DNA of 64,000 nt from Plotosus lineatus (Eukaryota > Chordata > Actinopteri > Siluriformes > Plotosidae), in the NCBI GenBank assembly GCA_024760905.1, contig CM045729.1:56767580-56831579 (forward strand). Direction: 5' to 3'. The notes beneath the pieces were generated by a model, which worked only from the letters and a program-made list of their open reading frames with translations, did not search any database and was not told where the DNA came from. Within the stretch, counting starts at the first letter, position 1; every line of letters starts with the position of its first letter. Positions 10,661-20,760 of the stretch are shown piece by piece. The position numbers and the translations under genes are program-made.

Positions 10661-11648
10661 CAGTGGAGCTTCGGAATCCGAACGCTCTAGAGTTTGAACA
10701 AATGAGAATCCAAACAAAAATCCCGGAAACCAAACGAAAAACCAGAAGTCGAACTCTAGAAACACGCGAGAAAAAACAAGACCGAGTTCTTATGCTTTAA
10801 CTGCACTGTGATTTTTTAGTGTGTTATGGTCTTTCACAAGAGTTGCGTATTAAAATGCATGTTGGAGAGGGGCGTGGCTGTCACATGCAGGTGGAGCGCT
10901 AAACACACACACCTAATTCCACTTAATTACAGGCTATAAAGACTAGCAGTGCTCTCCCCGGTGTTAGAAGATTGTCCCTCTTCCCCATGATCTCTCTGGC
11001 TCTCAGCTCCGTGCTCCACCAGTTCTCACTTTAGTTTGATTTCTGTGTTTCTCCGCATCTCTAACAGTGACTATGATTTCCCTGTGCTCTAGTGCCTTCC
11101 CTGTGAACAATAAAGCACACCCATTTTCATAGATGAAACAGGGAAATCATAGTCACTGTTAGAGATGCGGAGAAACACGGAAATCAAACTAAAGTGGGGA
11201 ACTGGTGGAGCACGGAGCTGATAGCCATAGAGATCACAGGGAAGTGGGACAATCTTCTAGCACTGGAAAGAGCGGTGCTAGTCTTTATAGCCTGTGATTA
11301 AATGAAATCAGGTGTTTGTTTAGCACTACACCCCACGTGTGGAAGCCATGCCCCTCTCCAATGCACATTTCAACGCACAACTCTTTTGTGAGAGACCATA
11401 ACACGATAAAAAAAACACAGTGCAGTTAAAGAGTCTCTCACAACACAGACCATAACATAGTGTACTATATTCAATAATTTTTTCACTTAATTTGCGGACC
11501 TATAGTATGAGTTACGGTACTGTTAACTTCTGTTCAAAAGATGACAGAACGGATTAAGACCATTTACATTATTTGTAATGGGAAAAGCGGACTCAGAATC
11601 CGAACAGCCGTCTGGAACGGATTAAGTTAGAGTACCAAGGCTCCACTG
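10661..11648. mobile_element. Tigger-like element carrying a large internal foldback
   Basis: The ends CAGTGGAGCTTCGG and (right, reverse complement) CAGTGGAGCCTTGG are flanked by TA (10659-10660 and 11649-11650). The inside contains no transposase; most of it is the inverted repeat described in the next entry. Assignment to the Tigger/pogo-like group rests on the TA target and the end sequence. Confidence 0.7.
10798..11428. repeat. Imperfect palindrome with two arms of about 290 bp
   Basis: The left arm 10798-11085 is matched in reverse by 11138-11428. Paired landmarks: TAACTGCACTGTG with CACAGTGCAGTTA at the outer ends, GAGAGGGGCGTGGC with GCCATGCCCCTCTC in the middle, and ATGATTTCCCTGT with ACAGGGAAATCAT at the inner ends. 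The 52-bp loop contains AATAAA at about 11109-11114. Scattered mismatches show the arms have aged. Confidence 0.85.
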
Positions 11649-11764
11649 TATATTTCTAAATGACAAATAATTTAGCAGTACATGTAGCCGAGTAATAGAA
11701 TCCTATAGATCCAACAGTCCTGAGATGCATGCTGCTGATTCTGTGTAACTGAAACTCTAATTGA

Positions 11765-12925
11765 AAGGGGCGCGTTCAAAATAATAGCAGTGTGGAGTTC
11801 AATTAGTGACATCATTGATTCTTTGAAAAACAGGTATTATTGTCCTTATTTAAGGAAGGAAGGCAGCAAATGTTGCACATGCAGATTATAGAGCATTTCT
11901 CTCTGAAATTCTGAGGGAAATGGGTTGTTTGTTTCAACATATAAAGAAGTGCAGAAAATAAGAGGCTCCTCAGCTGAAATAATTGTAAATGCTTTCAAAT
12001 GGCAAACAAATCCTGAAAGATTTGGAACAAAGTGAAAAATTACTATTGAATGGATAGAAGAAGAGCCAAAATGTCAAGGACTCGGCCACCAATCAGCTCC
12101 AGGAAGATCAAAGAAGGTCTAAAGTTATCTGTGAGTCCTGTTACAATTAGAGGATGCCTATGTGAAGCCAAGCTATCGGCAACAAGCTCCCACAAAGTCC
12201 CACTGATTAAAAAAAAATACATGCTGAAAAGGTTACAATTTTCCAAATAGCACACTAACTGGCCTAATGAGAAATGGTGCAGTATTTTGCAGACTGATAA
12301 TGTTCCTTTTGGGTCTAGTGACCAGAAACAGGTTGTCAGGCGACCCCCAAACACTGAATTTAAGTCCCAGTACACTGTGAAGATATGAGGATGTTTCTCG
12401 TATTACGGTGTCAATCCTATTTTTCGCATACCAGGGCTCATGGATCAGTTGGAATACATAAGAATACTTGAAGAGCTTGTGCTACCTTATGCTGAAGAGG
12501 AAATGCCCTTGAAATGGATGTTCCCACAAGACAAACAACTCTAAATACACTAGTAAGCGGGCAACAATCTTGGTTTCAGACCAACAAGTTTGATGTTATT
12601 GGCCAGCCCAATCCCCGAACCTTAATCCAATAGAAAACTTGTGGGGTGACATCAAAAATGCAGTTAGTGAGGCAAAATCAAGAAACACAAAAGAACTCTG
12701 GAATGTATGTAGTCCAATCATCACGGGCCGGGATACCTGCTCACATGTGGCAGAAATCAGTTGACTTCATGCAAAACAGATGTAGAGCATTTCTAAGAAA
12801 CAGTGTTGATACAACTAAATATTAGTTCAGTGACTTAAAGAAAAGAAAAATCTTACATTTTTCAGTTTATGTCATGAATGTTTGAGTTGGTAAAGAAGAA
12901 ATGCACAGACTTTTATTTTTTTATC
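11765..12925 (+). mobile_element. Degenerate Tc1-family transposon
   Basis: The left end GAAAGGGGCGCGTTCAAAAT is typical of a fish Tc1 family. Translated fragments in changing frames recover transposase pieces. Near 12560-12660 the sequence encodes the region around the catalytic motif (NLNPIENLWGDIKN). An ORF at 12050-12250 covers SRTRPPISSRKIKEGLKLSV. Frameshifts and stops are frequent and the right inverted end is not clear, so its boundary is approximate. Confidence 0.7.
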
Positions 12926-13058
12926 AGTCTAATATTCACTTTTCTTCAATTTCTTTAAAGGAATAACACAAATTTGATATATTTATCTTCATCATTTGAT
13001 TTGGAATAGAATGTGTAGGTGTTTCCAGTGCATTTGTATATAGAAATAAAAGCTATTA

Positions 13059-13758
13059 CAGTCAGCCCCCTACTTACGAAACCCTCTGGGTACGAAAACT
13101 CCAGGTTACGAAAAACATTTTCCTAAGTTTTTGTCCTCTGTATACGAAAACAACCTCCTCTTACGAAAAGCGCCAAACACACCATTCAAAAATTCAAACG
13201 CGCCATTCAAAATTCAAACCATGCGCGGGTTGCTCTCTCATTGGCTGTCTCCCAACATCCCACCCCGCTGGCCTCCCATTGGCCAGGAGGCAGCTGAACT
13301 GTACCCATACTTCCTGTTTGTCACACACGTGAGAGAGGAGAGTTGAATAAGAAGGCTGGCTCGTGAGTTCTTTTTGAGAGATCATTGCAGTGTTATATTT
13401 CGTTATCCATCATGGACCCGGAAAATACTGAAAAGCGGAAATACAATGACAGAGGCGATTATTTCGGCATGATATTGAAGCAGAAGGAGCATGGAAACAG
13501 AGTGCTCCGGGGGACAAGACCTCCGATCTCGCAAGACAGCAAGTTAATATTGAATCAGGACCTCTGATCTTTCAAACTGGTTCTGTAATTCCGCTTTAAA
13601 TACAACATCCCATCCATTTAAACATTTAAATACAATTTCTCCGTCAGCTCCGGGCTGCATGTGGGCAGAGCCCGCATTCAGCAAAACAAACCAGAGAGTT
13701 TTGTGTGTGTGTGTGTGTGTGTGTGAGAGCGAGAGAGAGAGAGGCAGAGAGAGAGAGA

Positions 13759-13801
<43 letters not shown>

Positions 13802-14469
13802 CAAGAGAGAGAGAGATAGAGACTGCGTACAGAGTCAGTCAGAGATGAAAGGAGGCGTTCTTTACTCTCATTCGAGTTTTTTAATTTACTCTCTTTTAAG
13901 TTGTTTAATTCAGTAAATGTTTAATAAATGTGGCACGCTCCACCGAATGTGAGCAAAACGTGGCTCATCCGGACCTCCGATCCCTCAAGGATACAAGTTA
14001 AAGTTGAGTTTGGACCTCTGATCTGTCAAGCAAGGAATGTGCTTTGAATTCCCCATCTTAAAATGCTCTGGCGTCCTGCGAGTGGGCGGAGCCCGCATTC
14101 AGCAGAGCGCATGTGTATGGAGTGTGTGTGTGTGTGATAGAGAGAGAGCGAGCGACAGAGAGATAGAGACAGTGTTGTGTGTGTGTGTATTAATAAAAAA
14201 TGTTTAATAATGGTTTAATCAATAAATGTTAATAAAATGGTTTAATATGTTAATAAAATGTTTAAATGGTTTAATAAATGATTTTCTTTTACTTTGAACA
14301 CATTTCATGCATATTTCATACAAAAGTGGTGTACTTTTATCATTTTTAAAGGGTTTATGGGGTAGTCTTGGGAGCCTTGGAACGAATCAGGCATTTTACA
14401 CGTAAAATGCACCTCTACTTACGAAACAGGCGCTGGAACAGATTAATTTCGTAAGTAGGGGGCCGACTG
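13059..14469. mobile_element. Non-autonomous Tigger-like element, same family as 192-1191
   Basis: The ends CAGTCAGCCCCCTACTTACG and (right, reverse complement) CAGTCGGCCCCCTACTTACG differ at one position and are flanked by TA at 13057-13058 and 14470-14471. The inside has (GT)n and (GA)n arrays and one short ORF starting MDPENTEKRKYNDRGDYF at 13412, which may be the start of a decayed transposase. It shares the 3' part (ATTAATTTCGTAAGTAGGGG) with the copies at 192 and 2261. Confidence 0.8.
13701..13822. repeat. Alternating (GT)n and (GA)n microsatellite
   Basis: Two blocks of GT each followed by GA runs, inside the Tigger-like element. Confidence 0.9.
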
Positions 14470-14709
14470 TATAAGGATTTCATCTTTATTCACTTTTTAA
14501 ACACACTGCTAATATTTTAAAGACAACAATATATGTAATATCGACTACGTAACAGACGTATGCAAATTGACACAGGTTCGACTGAGAACTTTTGTCCAAA
14601 ATCTGCAGTGACCTTAGCAGTCGACACTACAAATGGATGAATCTCTGGTGTCATGCAAAGCTGGATAGAACATTAATTTTACTGGTTAAGTGGAATGTTT
14701 GGTTTAGGA

Positions 14710-15823
14710 CAAGGATCGGCAACCGAAAATGTTCAAAGAGACATATTGGACAAAAAATAAATAAAAACAAATCTGTCTGAACCCACAAAAAATTATATGA
14801 TTAAATGTTTTTTTCCCCTGCAGCACATGTTGGAGAGTGACTACTCTGTTGTACGATATTTGGTGCTTTAAGTTTAACTTCCATTACTATATTAATGTAT
14901 TACGTTTTGTTGCATTTATGAAGTTCAATAAAGAAATCAGCGGCCCATCAAAATTTACATCACACCACATGACTCATCACAGGCGATTGAGTATTCTGGA
15001 GCTGAATTAATGTCCTTGATTTGCTGATTGGTGATGTTGCCTGCCATTTTAATGGACTTTTCACTGTCTTTGTGAAAATAGGTGCTCTGATATTTTAGTA
15101 AATGAATCCTTCATGTGATCACCATCTGTGCACCATCTCCACACTTTATTATTTCTCAGATTGCAATAAAACTAGCAGCAGTAGCAGAGTTTGGAGATGC
15201 AATCCACTTCTTAAATCTATCTTTGCACTCCTCCAAGTTCTCCAGTACAGTACTACTGCAATCGCTCTTTTTCTCTCATTCCCAACTGGATGGTCGCATG
15301 CCTTCCCTGGAAATGCCTTTCCAATTTTTTTTGTTATTTGAGAGCTTCTCATTACAAAGCAAATCTGCAGGCAATCCTTCCAAATTTGGCAATGAAAGCA
15401 AATGTCCATTCTTCCTTGAATCCTGTTCTCATTAGCTAGCTATCTTTTTTCCTTTGGGATCCATGGCCCATGACACACCCACCGATTTGTTTACAACAGC
15501 AACCTGCCTGGCAAAGCGTCGCACTGAAACATATGTCGCAGGCTATGATGCAAATCATCATTGACAGAAATGTTGAATTGTAGGCCTAACATTTTTATAC
15601 TCATTTTTTAAAACATTGCAAAACATTAAGAATGTTTGTCAGGCTTGTCCTCCTATAGAAACCATCTCAAAACAAAACAAACAAACAAAAAACAAACAAA
15701 AAAACAAAACAAAAAAAAAAACTCCTCCAAAGCTTTTTCCATTTTTGAAAAAGCTCCAGGGAGCCACTAGAGTGGCGCTAAAGAGCAGCATGCTGCTCTC
15801 GAGCTGCGGGTTGCCAACCCCTG
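14710..15823 (-). mobile_element. hAT-type transposon relic
   Basis: The left end CAAGGATCGGCAACC and the right end GGTTGCCAACCCCTG are inverted copies of a typical hAT terminus (CAGGGGT-GGCAACC type). Flanks GTTTAGGA (14702-14709) and GTTAGGAC (15824-15831) look like an 8-bp duplication with a one-base shift. A minus-strand stretch near 15350-15420 reads in part like the BED-finger start of hAT transposases (EEWTFAFIAKFGRIACRFAL) but is frameshifted. An A-rich block at 15670-15720 lies inside. Confidence 0.65.
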
Positions 15824-16116
15824 GTTAGGACAATGTGTGAAATGAAAATCATCAGTCACTTTGAAACTCTCATTAACACTGCCGGCCAAGTTCCCAAAAA
15901 TTTTTAAACACATCGTATATTTTATTTAATTAATTTTTACCTCAGTGTCTCTGTAATTCTGTGGATGCCTCGCCACACCAAGCAGCACATAAATCAACAA
16001 GTGAAGAATTTTTCTTGAAAACTGGCTGTATTTCCTTAGTAATATGGATCTAGTTTGGTTCTGCAAAACCCGACAACATAAACTTCTGCCCGCCTCAAGG
16101 ATTGTCTAAAATTCAC

Positions 16117-16405
16117 TCATTCATTCATTTTCTGAACCGCTTAATCCTAATTATTCCCATCTCGCCGGCTCTGGGAAAGGGAAGATTACACCCTGGACAG
16201 CTTGTCAGGCCACTGCAGGGAAATAACATGCTGAAGGCTATGCAGCCTACTCTTGATGAACATCATCAATGGATCTTTTAACATGCCTTTGACAACCCAG
16301 TTCATTATAGTGGGTGACAGCAGTGACAACCAGTTGACAGCGTGGCTTTAACTCAGGACTTTGAGATCAGCAATCTAGCACCCTACTAGGCCATCACTTC
16401 CTGGA
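16117..16405 (-). mobile_element. SINE type A, reverse orientation
   Basis: It begins with the reversed tail (CATTTTCTGAACCGCTTAAT) and ends with the reversed head (CACCCTACTAGGCCATCACT). The middle keeps the ACATGCCT body element. No clear flanking duplication was found. Confidence 0.8.
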
Positions 16406-17329
16406 TCATCTGCAATCTCAAGCTAAAGCAGATAATAGTGATGTCAGGTTCCACTTCATAGAGTAAGAAGGAATTCCAGTCAAAAGTAATGAAAAATGTT
16501 TTTTGATGATGGTTGTCAACGATGGTGTTTCATATTACCAGGACCATTTACAAAGCAAACACCTTTATGTAAATTACAGATATTACTTGAAAAGTTTTTA
16601 ATCGGTTATAAAACTGTAGCAAAGCTCTGGTTTCATGTACTCCTTTATCAAACTTGTAGGTCCATCTTCTTTCTGGACATGATGGTTTCACAAAGCAATA
16701 AATAAAAGATCTGAAATATCGTCAAAGTATTTAGCCACTTCATTTATTTACCTGCACATGATTTGCATTTCTCCTTGTATTTCACAAACCTGATTTTTAC
16801 TTTTGCATAATTTGTATCCTCGACTATCTATATGTTAACTGATGCCATGCTAATACTGGATTCCCTTCTACATATTTTTTTTCTGAACTAAATCCATATA
16901 TGGGATGCGACTTTTATTTTGGAATTGAACTCAAAGCATAAGATTTGGTTTGTAAAATAACGGTCTACGGTGTTATCCAACGTCACTTATAAAATGTTGC
17001 TACTATATTTAAAAATGTTCAAGTATAACACCATATGACGTAATGGGTTTGTTCTTTCTCGAATATACATTTTATTTATTTTAATAAACACATATTCCCG
17101 AATATCTACAGAATAACCAGCGGTTTCCACACTGCAGCTCTTCGTGATTAGCTCCAACAGAAGCAACTTCACTTTCTACTGTGTGCCATGGAGCTTACAG
17201 ACACATCCGCTAACTGACACGAGAATATAAACCACAACAGTCAAAGCTGCCTAGAGTTATATACAATGAGCGTGTGTGTGCTTTACATACACACATTATA
17301 TATAGATAGTCCGTTATTCTAAGATTCCC
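16406..17329. other. No gene recognised
   Basis: Unique AT-rich sequence. A minus-strand ORF at 16987-17172 has no family features. Confidence 0.4.
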
Positions 17330-17850
17330 CAGGCACCAGAGCGGCCAGATAAGTTAGGTTTTTTTTACCCGAACGATTCAGCGTTCAGAGATTTTGTACA
17401 GATCCCCTGAAGTACGGTTCTGCACGACCTGTGTGTGGGTTCTGTGGGTTCCAAAATAACTCGGACATATCCAGCTAAACAGAGACAACCGTCTGATTTA
17501 TTTCCTACCTGATACCGATGTAATGGAAACCTGAAGCTCCGGAGCCTGTTCTGAAAATATCAAAACGATGATTCGAAGCTTGCTGATAGTCACGTGATCA
17601 AGGGGATAATTAAAGGTGCGTTCAGCATGCCCGCACGTGACTGTTTCGTCTGTGGCTCAGAAGCAAGGATGTTGTTCTTCTTTGCCGGCTCGTCTAGTCA
17701 CAGGGATTTTTGACCTAAATCCTTTATTATAATAAAGGTTATACAAAACAAATAAATAAAAATTATCTGGGGGCAGTCACGTGCTTTAGCAATTGCATCA
17801 ATAGTGTGAGAGGAAAAGGGACAGACACTCAGAGAAAGATGGCACACCCG
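17330..17850. promoter_or_regulatory. Candidate promoter with three CACGTG E-boxes
   Basis: CACGTG occurs at 17591-17596, 17634-17639 and 17778-17783; two of the three are preceded or followed by GTCACGTG-type flanks favoured by USF/MiT factors. The stretch is less AT-rich than its surroundings. On the minus strand, GGTATCAG followed by GTAGGAAA (near 17510) would be a good splice donor for an untranslated first exon. It lies upstream of any gene further left. In mammals ADCY10 neighbours MPC2, but no ADCY10 exon was found here. Function is inferred only. Confidence 0.35.
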
Positions 17851-18364
17851 TTTGCAGATCATAAACGTATTATTATGAGTGATACCTATGTTTATTCCTC
17901 ATTATCGTAGAAGGTGGCAACATATATTTATCAAGGATTTTCTAGCTCTATTTATTTTATTAATTTTATTCTGTGAGAAGAGAAAAATCTGTAAAATGCC
18001 TTCGAGGTTTATTGCAGCTATGAAATTTTTATAGTCATGTGCAGAGCTGTGCGGTTTTGTTTTTTTTTTCTTGTCTTGACTGAGCACGTTACTTTCTCTA
18101 CATGCTTCTTTGAATACTTTCCAGGGGAAATTAAACAATCTATAATGTGACTTTTCTTCAGTAAGGAAGTCTTGGTATGCTCTTGAGAATAGAGGCTGTA
18201 GCAGCGGTGTGCACCTCCCAAGGATTATTTTTAAATAAATTTGCGAGTGGCTTCAGTGCACAAAAATATTGTGGTAGGCATTGTGTTTATTTTCCCCCTT
18301 GTTTATTATTGGATTTTGTTATATTGTATTAATCCCACAATGAAAACGATTGCCTCTGAATGTA
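17851..18364. other. No gene recognised
   Basis: AT-rich stretch with a poly-T run near 18058. Minus-strand ORFs here look like chance. Confidence 0.4.
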
Positions 18365-18578
18365 ACCCATCCAAAGTGAGCACACACATTTGGGCACCCA
18401 GGGAGCAGCTGGGGTTCAGGAGACTTGCTCAAGGGCACTTCAGTCATAAATTGCAGCTCACTCTCAAACCACCACCAATTTTTCCTGCTGGTTCGGGAAT
18501 CAAACCTTTCTGTTCTACCTTTCGGTTCCAAAGCCGCTTCGCTAACCATTAGGCCACACTGCCACCTTTCCACCCTTA
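18365..18578 (-). mobile_element. tRNA-derived SINE of a different family, reverse orientation
   Basis: On the minus strand the head reads GTGGCCTAATGGTTAGCGAA, then box B GGTTTGATTCCCGAACC, then a body containing CTTGAGCAAGTCTCC (reverse of the plus strand). It is distinct from SINE types A-C of this window. Confidence 0.7.
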
Positions 18579-18780
18579 ACACCCAAGATTGCTTTAAAAG
18601 AGCATATCACAAAGTAATAACTTGCACATATGTATATACTACACATAAGTTGTGTAATTCGATTGCACCAGGAGCTTGCTTGCATCCTTCTCGATTTAAA
18701 AAAACAAAAAAAACAAAAAAGTTATGAAACTCCCCAACATTCCATCCTGGGGAATATTCAACAGAGCCCCACTCGATCAT

Positions 18781-19122
18781 CATCAGTTCATTTTCTGTAA
18801 CCGCTTCATCCTAATTAGGGTCGCAGGGCGGCTGGTCCCCATCCCAGCCAACTCAGGGCGAGGGCAGAGTACACCCTGGACAGCTCGCCAGGCCATCGCA
18901 GGGTGGAAACACGCTGACGGCTTTGCAGCCTACTCTTTACGAAAGTCAGCAATGGTTCTTTTACATGCCTCACACCATAGACAGTGAGAGACATGGCCGG
19001 CCTTTGATAACTCAGTTAGCTGCACTGGGAGGACAGTGACAACCTTGTGGAGAGTGGGACTCGAACCCCCAACCTTTGGATCAGCGATCCGGTGCCTTAT
19101 ACCACTAGACCACCACTGCCCT
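18781..19122 (-). mobile_element. SINE type A, reverse orientation, with target duplication
   Basis: A complete reverse-strand copy. A perfect 12-bp duplication CCACTCGATCAT flanks it at 18769-18780 and 19123-19134. Confidence 0.9.
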
Positions 19123-19134
19123 CCACTCGATCAT

Positions 19135-19135
19135 G

Positions 19136-19163
<28 letters not shown>
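19135..19163. repeat. (ATT)n microsatellite
   Basis: About nine ATT units between two SINE copies. Confidence 0.9.
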
Positions 19164-19167
<4 letters not shown>

Positions 19168-19378
19168 TTCTTACTGTCCGTGGTGTGAGGCATGTAAAAA
19201 ACCATTGCTGACTTTAGTCAAAAGTAGCTGCATAACCTTCAGCGTGTTTCTACCATGCAATGGCCTGGCGAGCTGTAAAGGGTGTACTCTGCCTTCACCC
19301 AGTCGGCTGAGATGGGCACCAGCTTCCCTGTGACCCTAATTAGGATTATGCAGTTCAGAAAATTAATGAATGAATAAT
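19164..19378 (+). mobile_element. Headless SINE type A fragment
   Basis: It starts inside the body (TGTCCGTGGTGTGAGGCATG) and keeps the L2-type tail to GAATGAATAATAA. The tRNA-like head is missing. Confidence 0.8.
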
Positions 19379-19552
19379 AATGGTATTACAAATTTAACAA
19401 TAGACATGAAATTATTCATAGAAAGGAATGGTGGATGGTGCTTTGTAATCAAGGACAGAATATTAAGAGGCCTATACAGTAATCTTCACAGACCACAACA
19501 TGAATGATTGCTTTATACATGGTAACATAAAAGCAAACTAAAAGAAGTTAAA

Positions 19553-19594
19553 TTTCTCCATTGTGAGATTAATAAAGCTGTATCTTATCTTAAA
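19553..19594 (+). mobile_element. 3' tail of a Rex1/Babar-like LINE
   Basis: AATTTCTCCATTGTGAGATT followed by AATAAAGCTGTATCTTATCTT matches, in reverse complement, the 3' end of the LINE at 42211-43690. It is a very short truncated copy. Confidence 0.6.
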
Positions 19595-19646
19595 CCTGAG
19601 TTTGCTGAAGAGATAATGTATATATGTCAGAGACAGCAAATCAATC

Positions 19647-19968
19647 ATTCAGTCATTTTCTGAACCCTTAATCCTAATTAGGGTCATGGAGAGGTTAGCA
19701 CTAATGTCAGACAACTCTGGGTGAAGGCAGAGTACACTCAGGACAGCTCGCCAGGCCATCGCAGGGAAGAAACATGCTGACGGCTATGCAGCCTACACTT
19801 GACGATAGTCAGTAATGGTTTGTTTACACGCCTCTCACCATAGACAGTGAGAGACATGACCGGCCGTTGATAACCCAGTTAGCTGCACTGGCGGAGACAG
19901 CAGTGATAACCATTGACAGTGGGACTTGATCGGTAATCCAGCACCCTAAGACCGGGCCACCACTGCCT
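19647..19968 (-). mobile_element. SINE type A, reverse orientation
   Basis: Reversed tail (CATTTTCTGAACCCTTAATC), body (CATAGACAGTGAGAGACATG) and head (ACCGGGCCACCACTGCC) are present. Box B is partly lost. Confidence 0.8.
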
Positions 19969-20163
19969 GCAAACCAATCAAGTCCCACAATTCCCATGTA
20001 CAGTAGTATATACTATGACAAAGTATTCACCTGGTTATACTGGCTTAAAATACGAACCAGAAAAAAAATCTACATGACACGACACTGAAAGTGCTCAAGA
20101 TAAAATTGAACAGACATTCTTTTTCTGCATTTTTTTAAACTTGTACAATCAGAATGAAAACAT

Positions 20164-20169
20164 TTTATT
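20164..20169 (-). terminator. Candidate poly(A) signal of mpc2
   Basis: On the minus strand this is AATAAA, about 550 bases beyond the mpc2 stop codon. It is the only such hexamer noticed between there and the stop. It would give a 3' UTR of ordinary length. Confidence 0.4.
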
Positions 20170-20717
20170 TACTTGTTTTTATGGTGGCATCTTTAAAAAT
20201 GCTCCACCAACAATGTTGTTTCCCAGTTAAGTTGCAACGGTGCTTGACAAGAATGCACTGTGCTTTAGGAATATATCGGCTTTAATATTGGTTTAATTTT
20301 TAAACTCAATTTGACAATTCTATTCATTGTGTACATTTAAATCCATGGGTATTAACAACAATGTTGTTGCATAATTAACAATTGAAAAGACGTGATTTTA
20401 ATGTTGACAACTGCTAAATAAATATGTTGTGTTAATTATACATTAAAAAGAATTTCATTTTTAGCTATTCCTTGCATTAAATTAACTGATCCATTGGTGG
20501 GAAGTACCAAGACTGCATTTCTAAAGTATTAGGAAAATCACCTCATTCCTGTTTGTATAAATATTCAATGTACTGTGCGTTCATGACATTTGCAGGTTTT
20601 ACTAAGTAACAATGGACTCTAATGAAACACACTAGAAAAGACGGCGGCAGATTTTTGAGGATTAATGGAGCCTGGATTCGTTTTCATCCATCAAATGGCC
20701 CTAATGTGTTAACAGTA

Positions 20718-20760
20718 TTAAGCTTCTGCAGTCTCCTTTTCCTTCTGTTGTTGGTTGTAC
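20718..20760 (-). CDS. mpc2: mpc2 exon 5 (last coding exon)
   Basis: Acceptor TTCATTCTACAG precedes G-TAC-AAC-CAA. The first base completes an Arg codon with exon 4. The exon codes YNQQQKEKETAEA and stops at TAA. The YNQ start is conserved with human YNQELK. Confidence 0.92.

Noticed and set aside
1403..17330. Search for exons of an upstream neighbour such as adcy10
   Set aside because: No cyclase or other conserved exon could be recognised on either strand; all longer frames belong to transposons.
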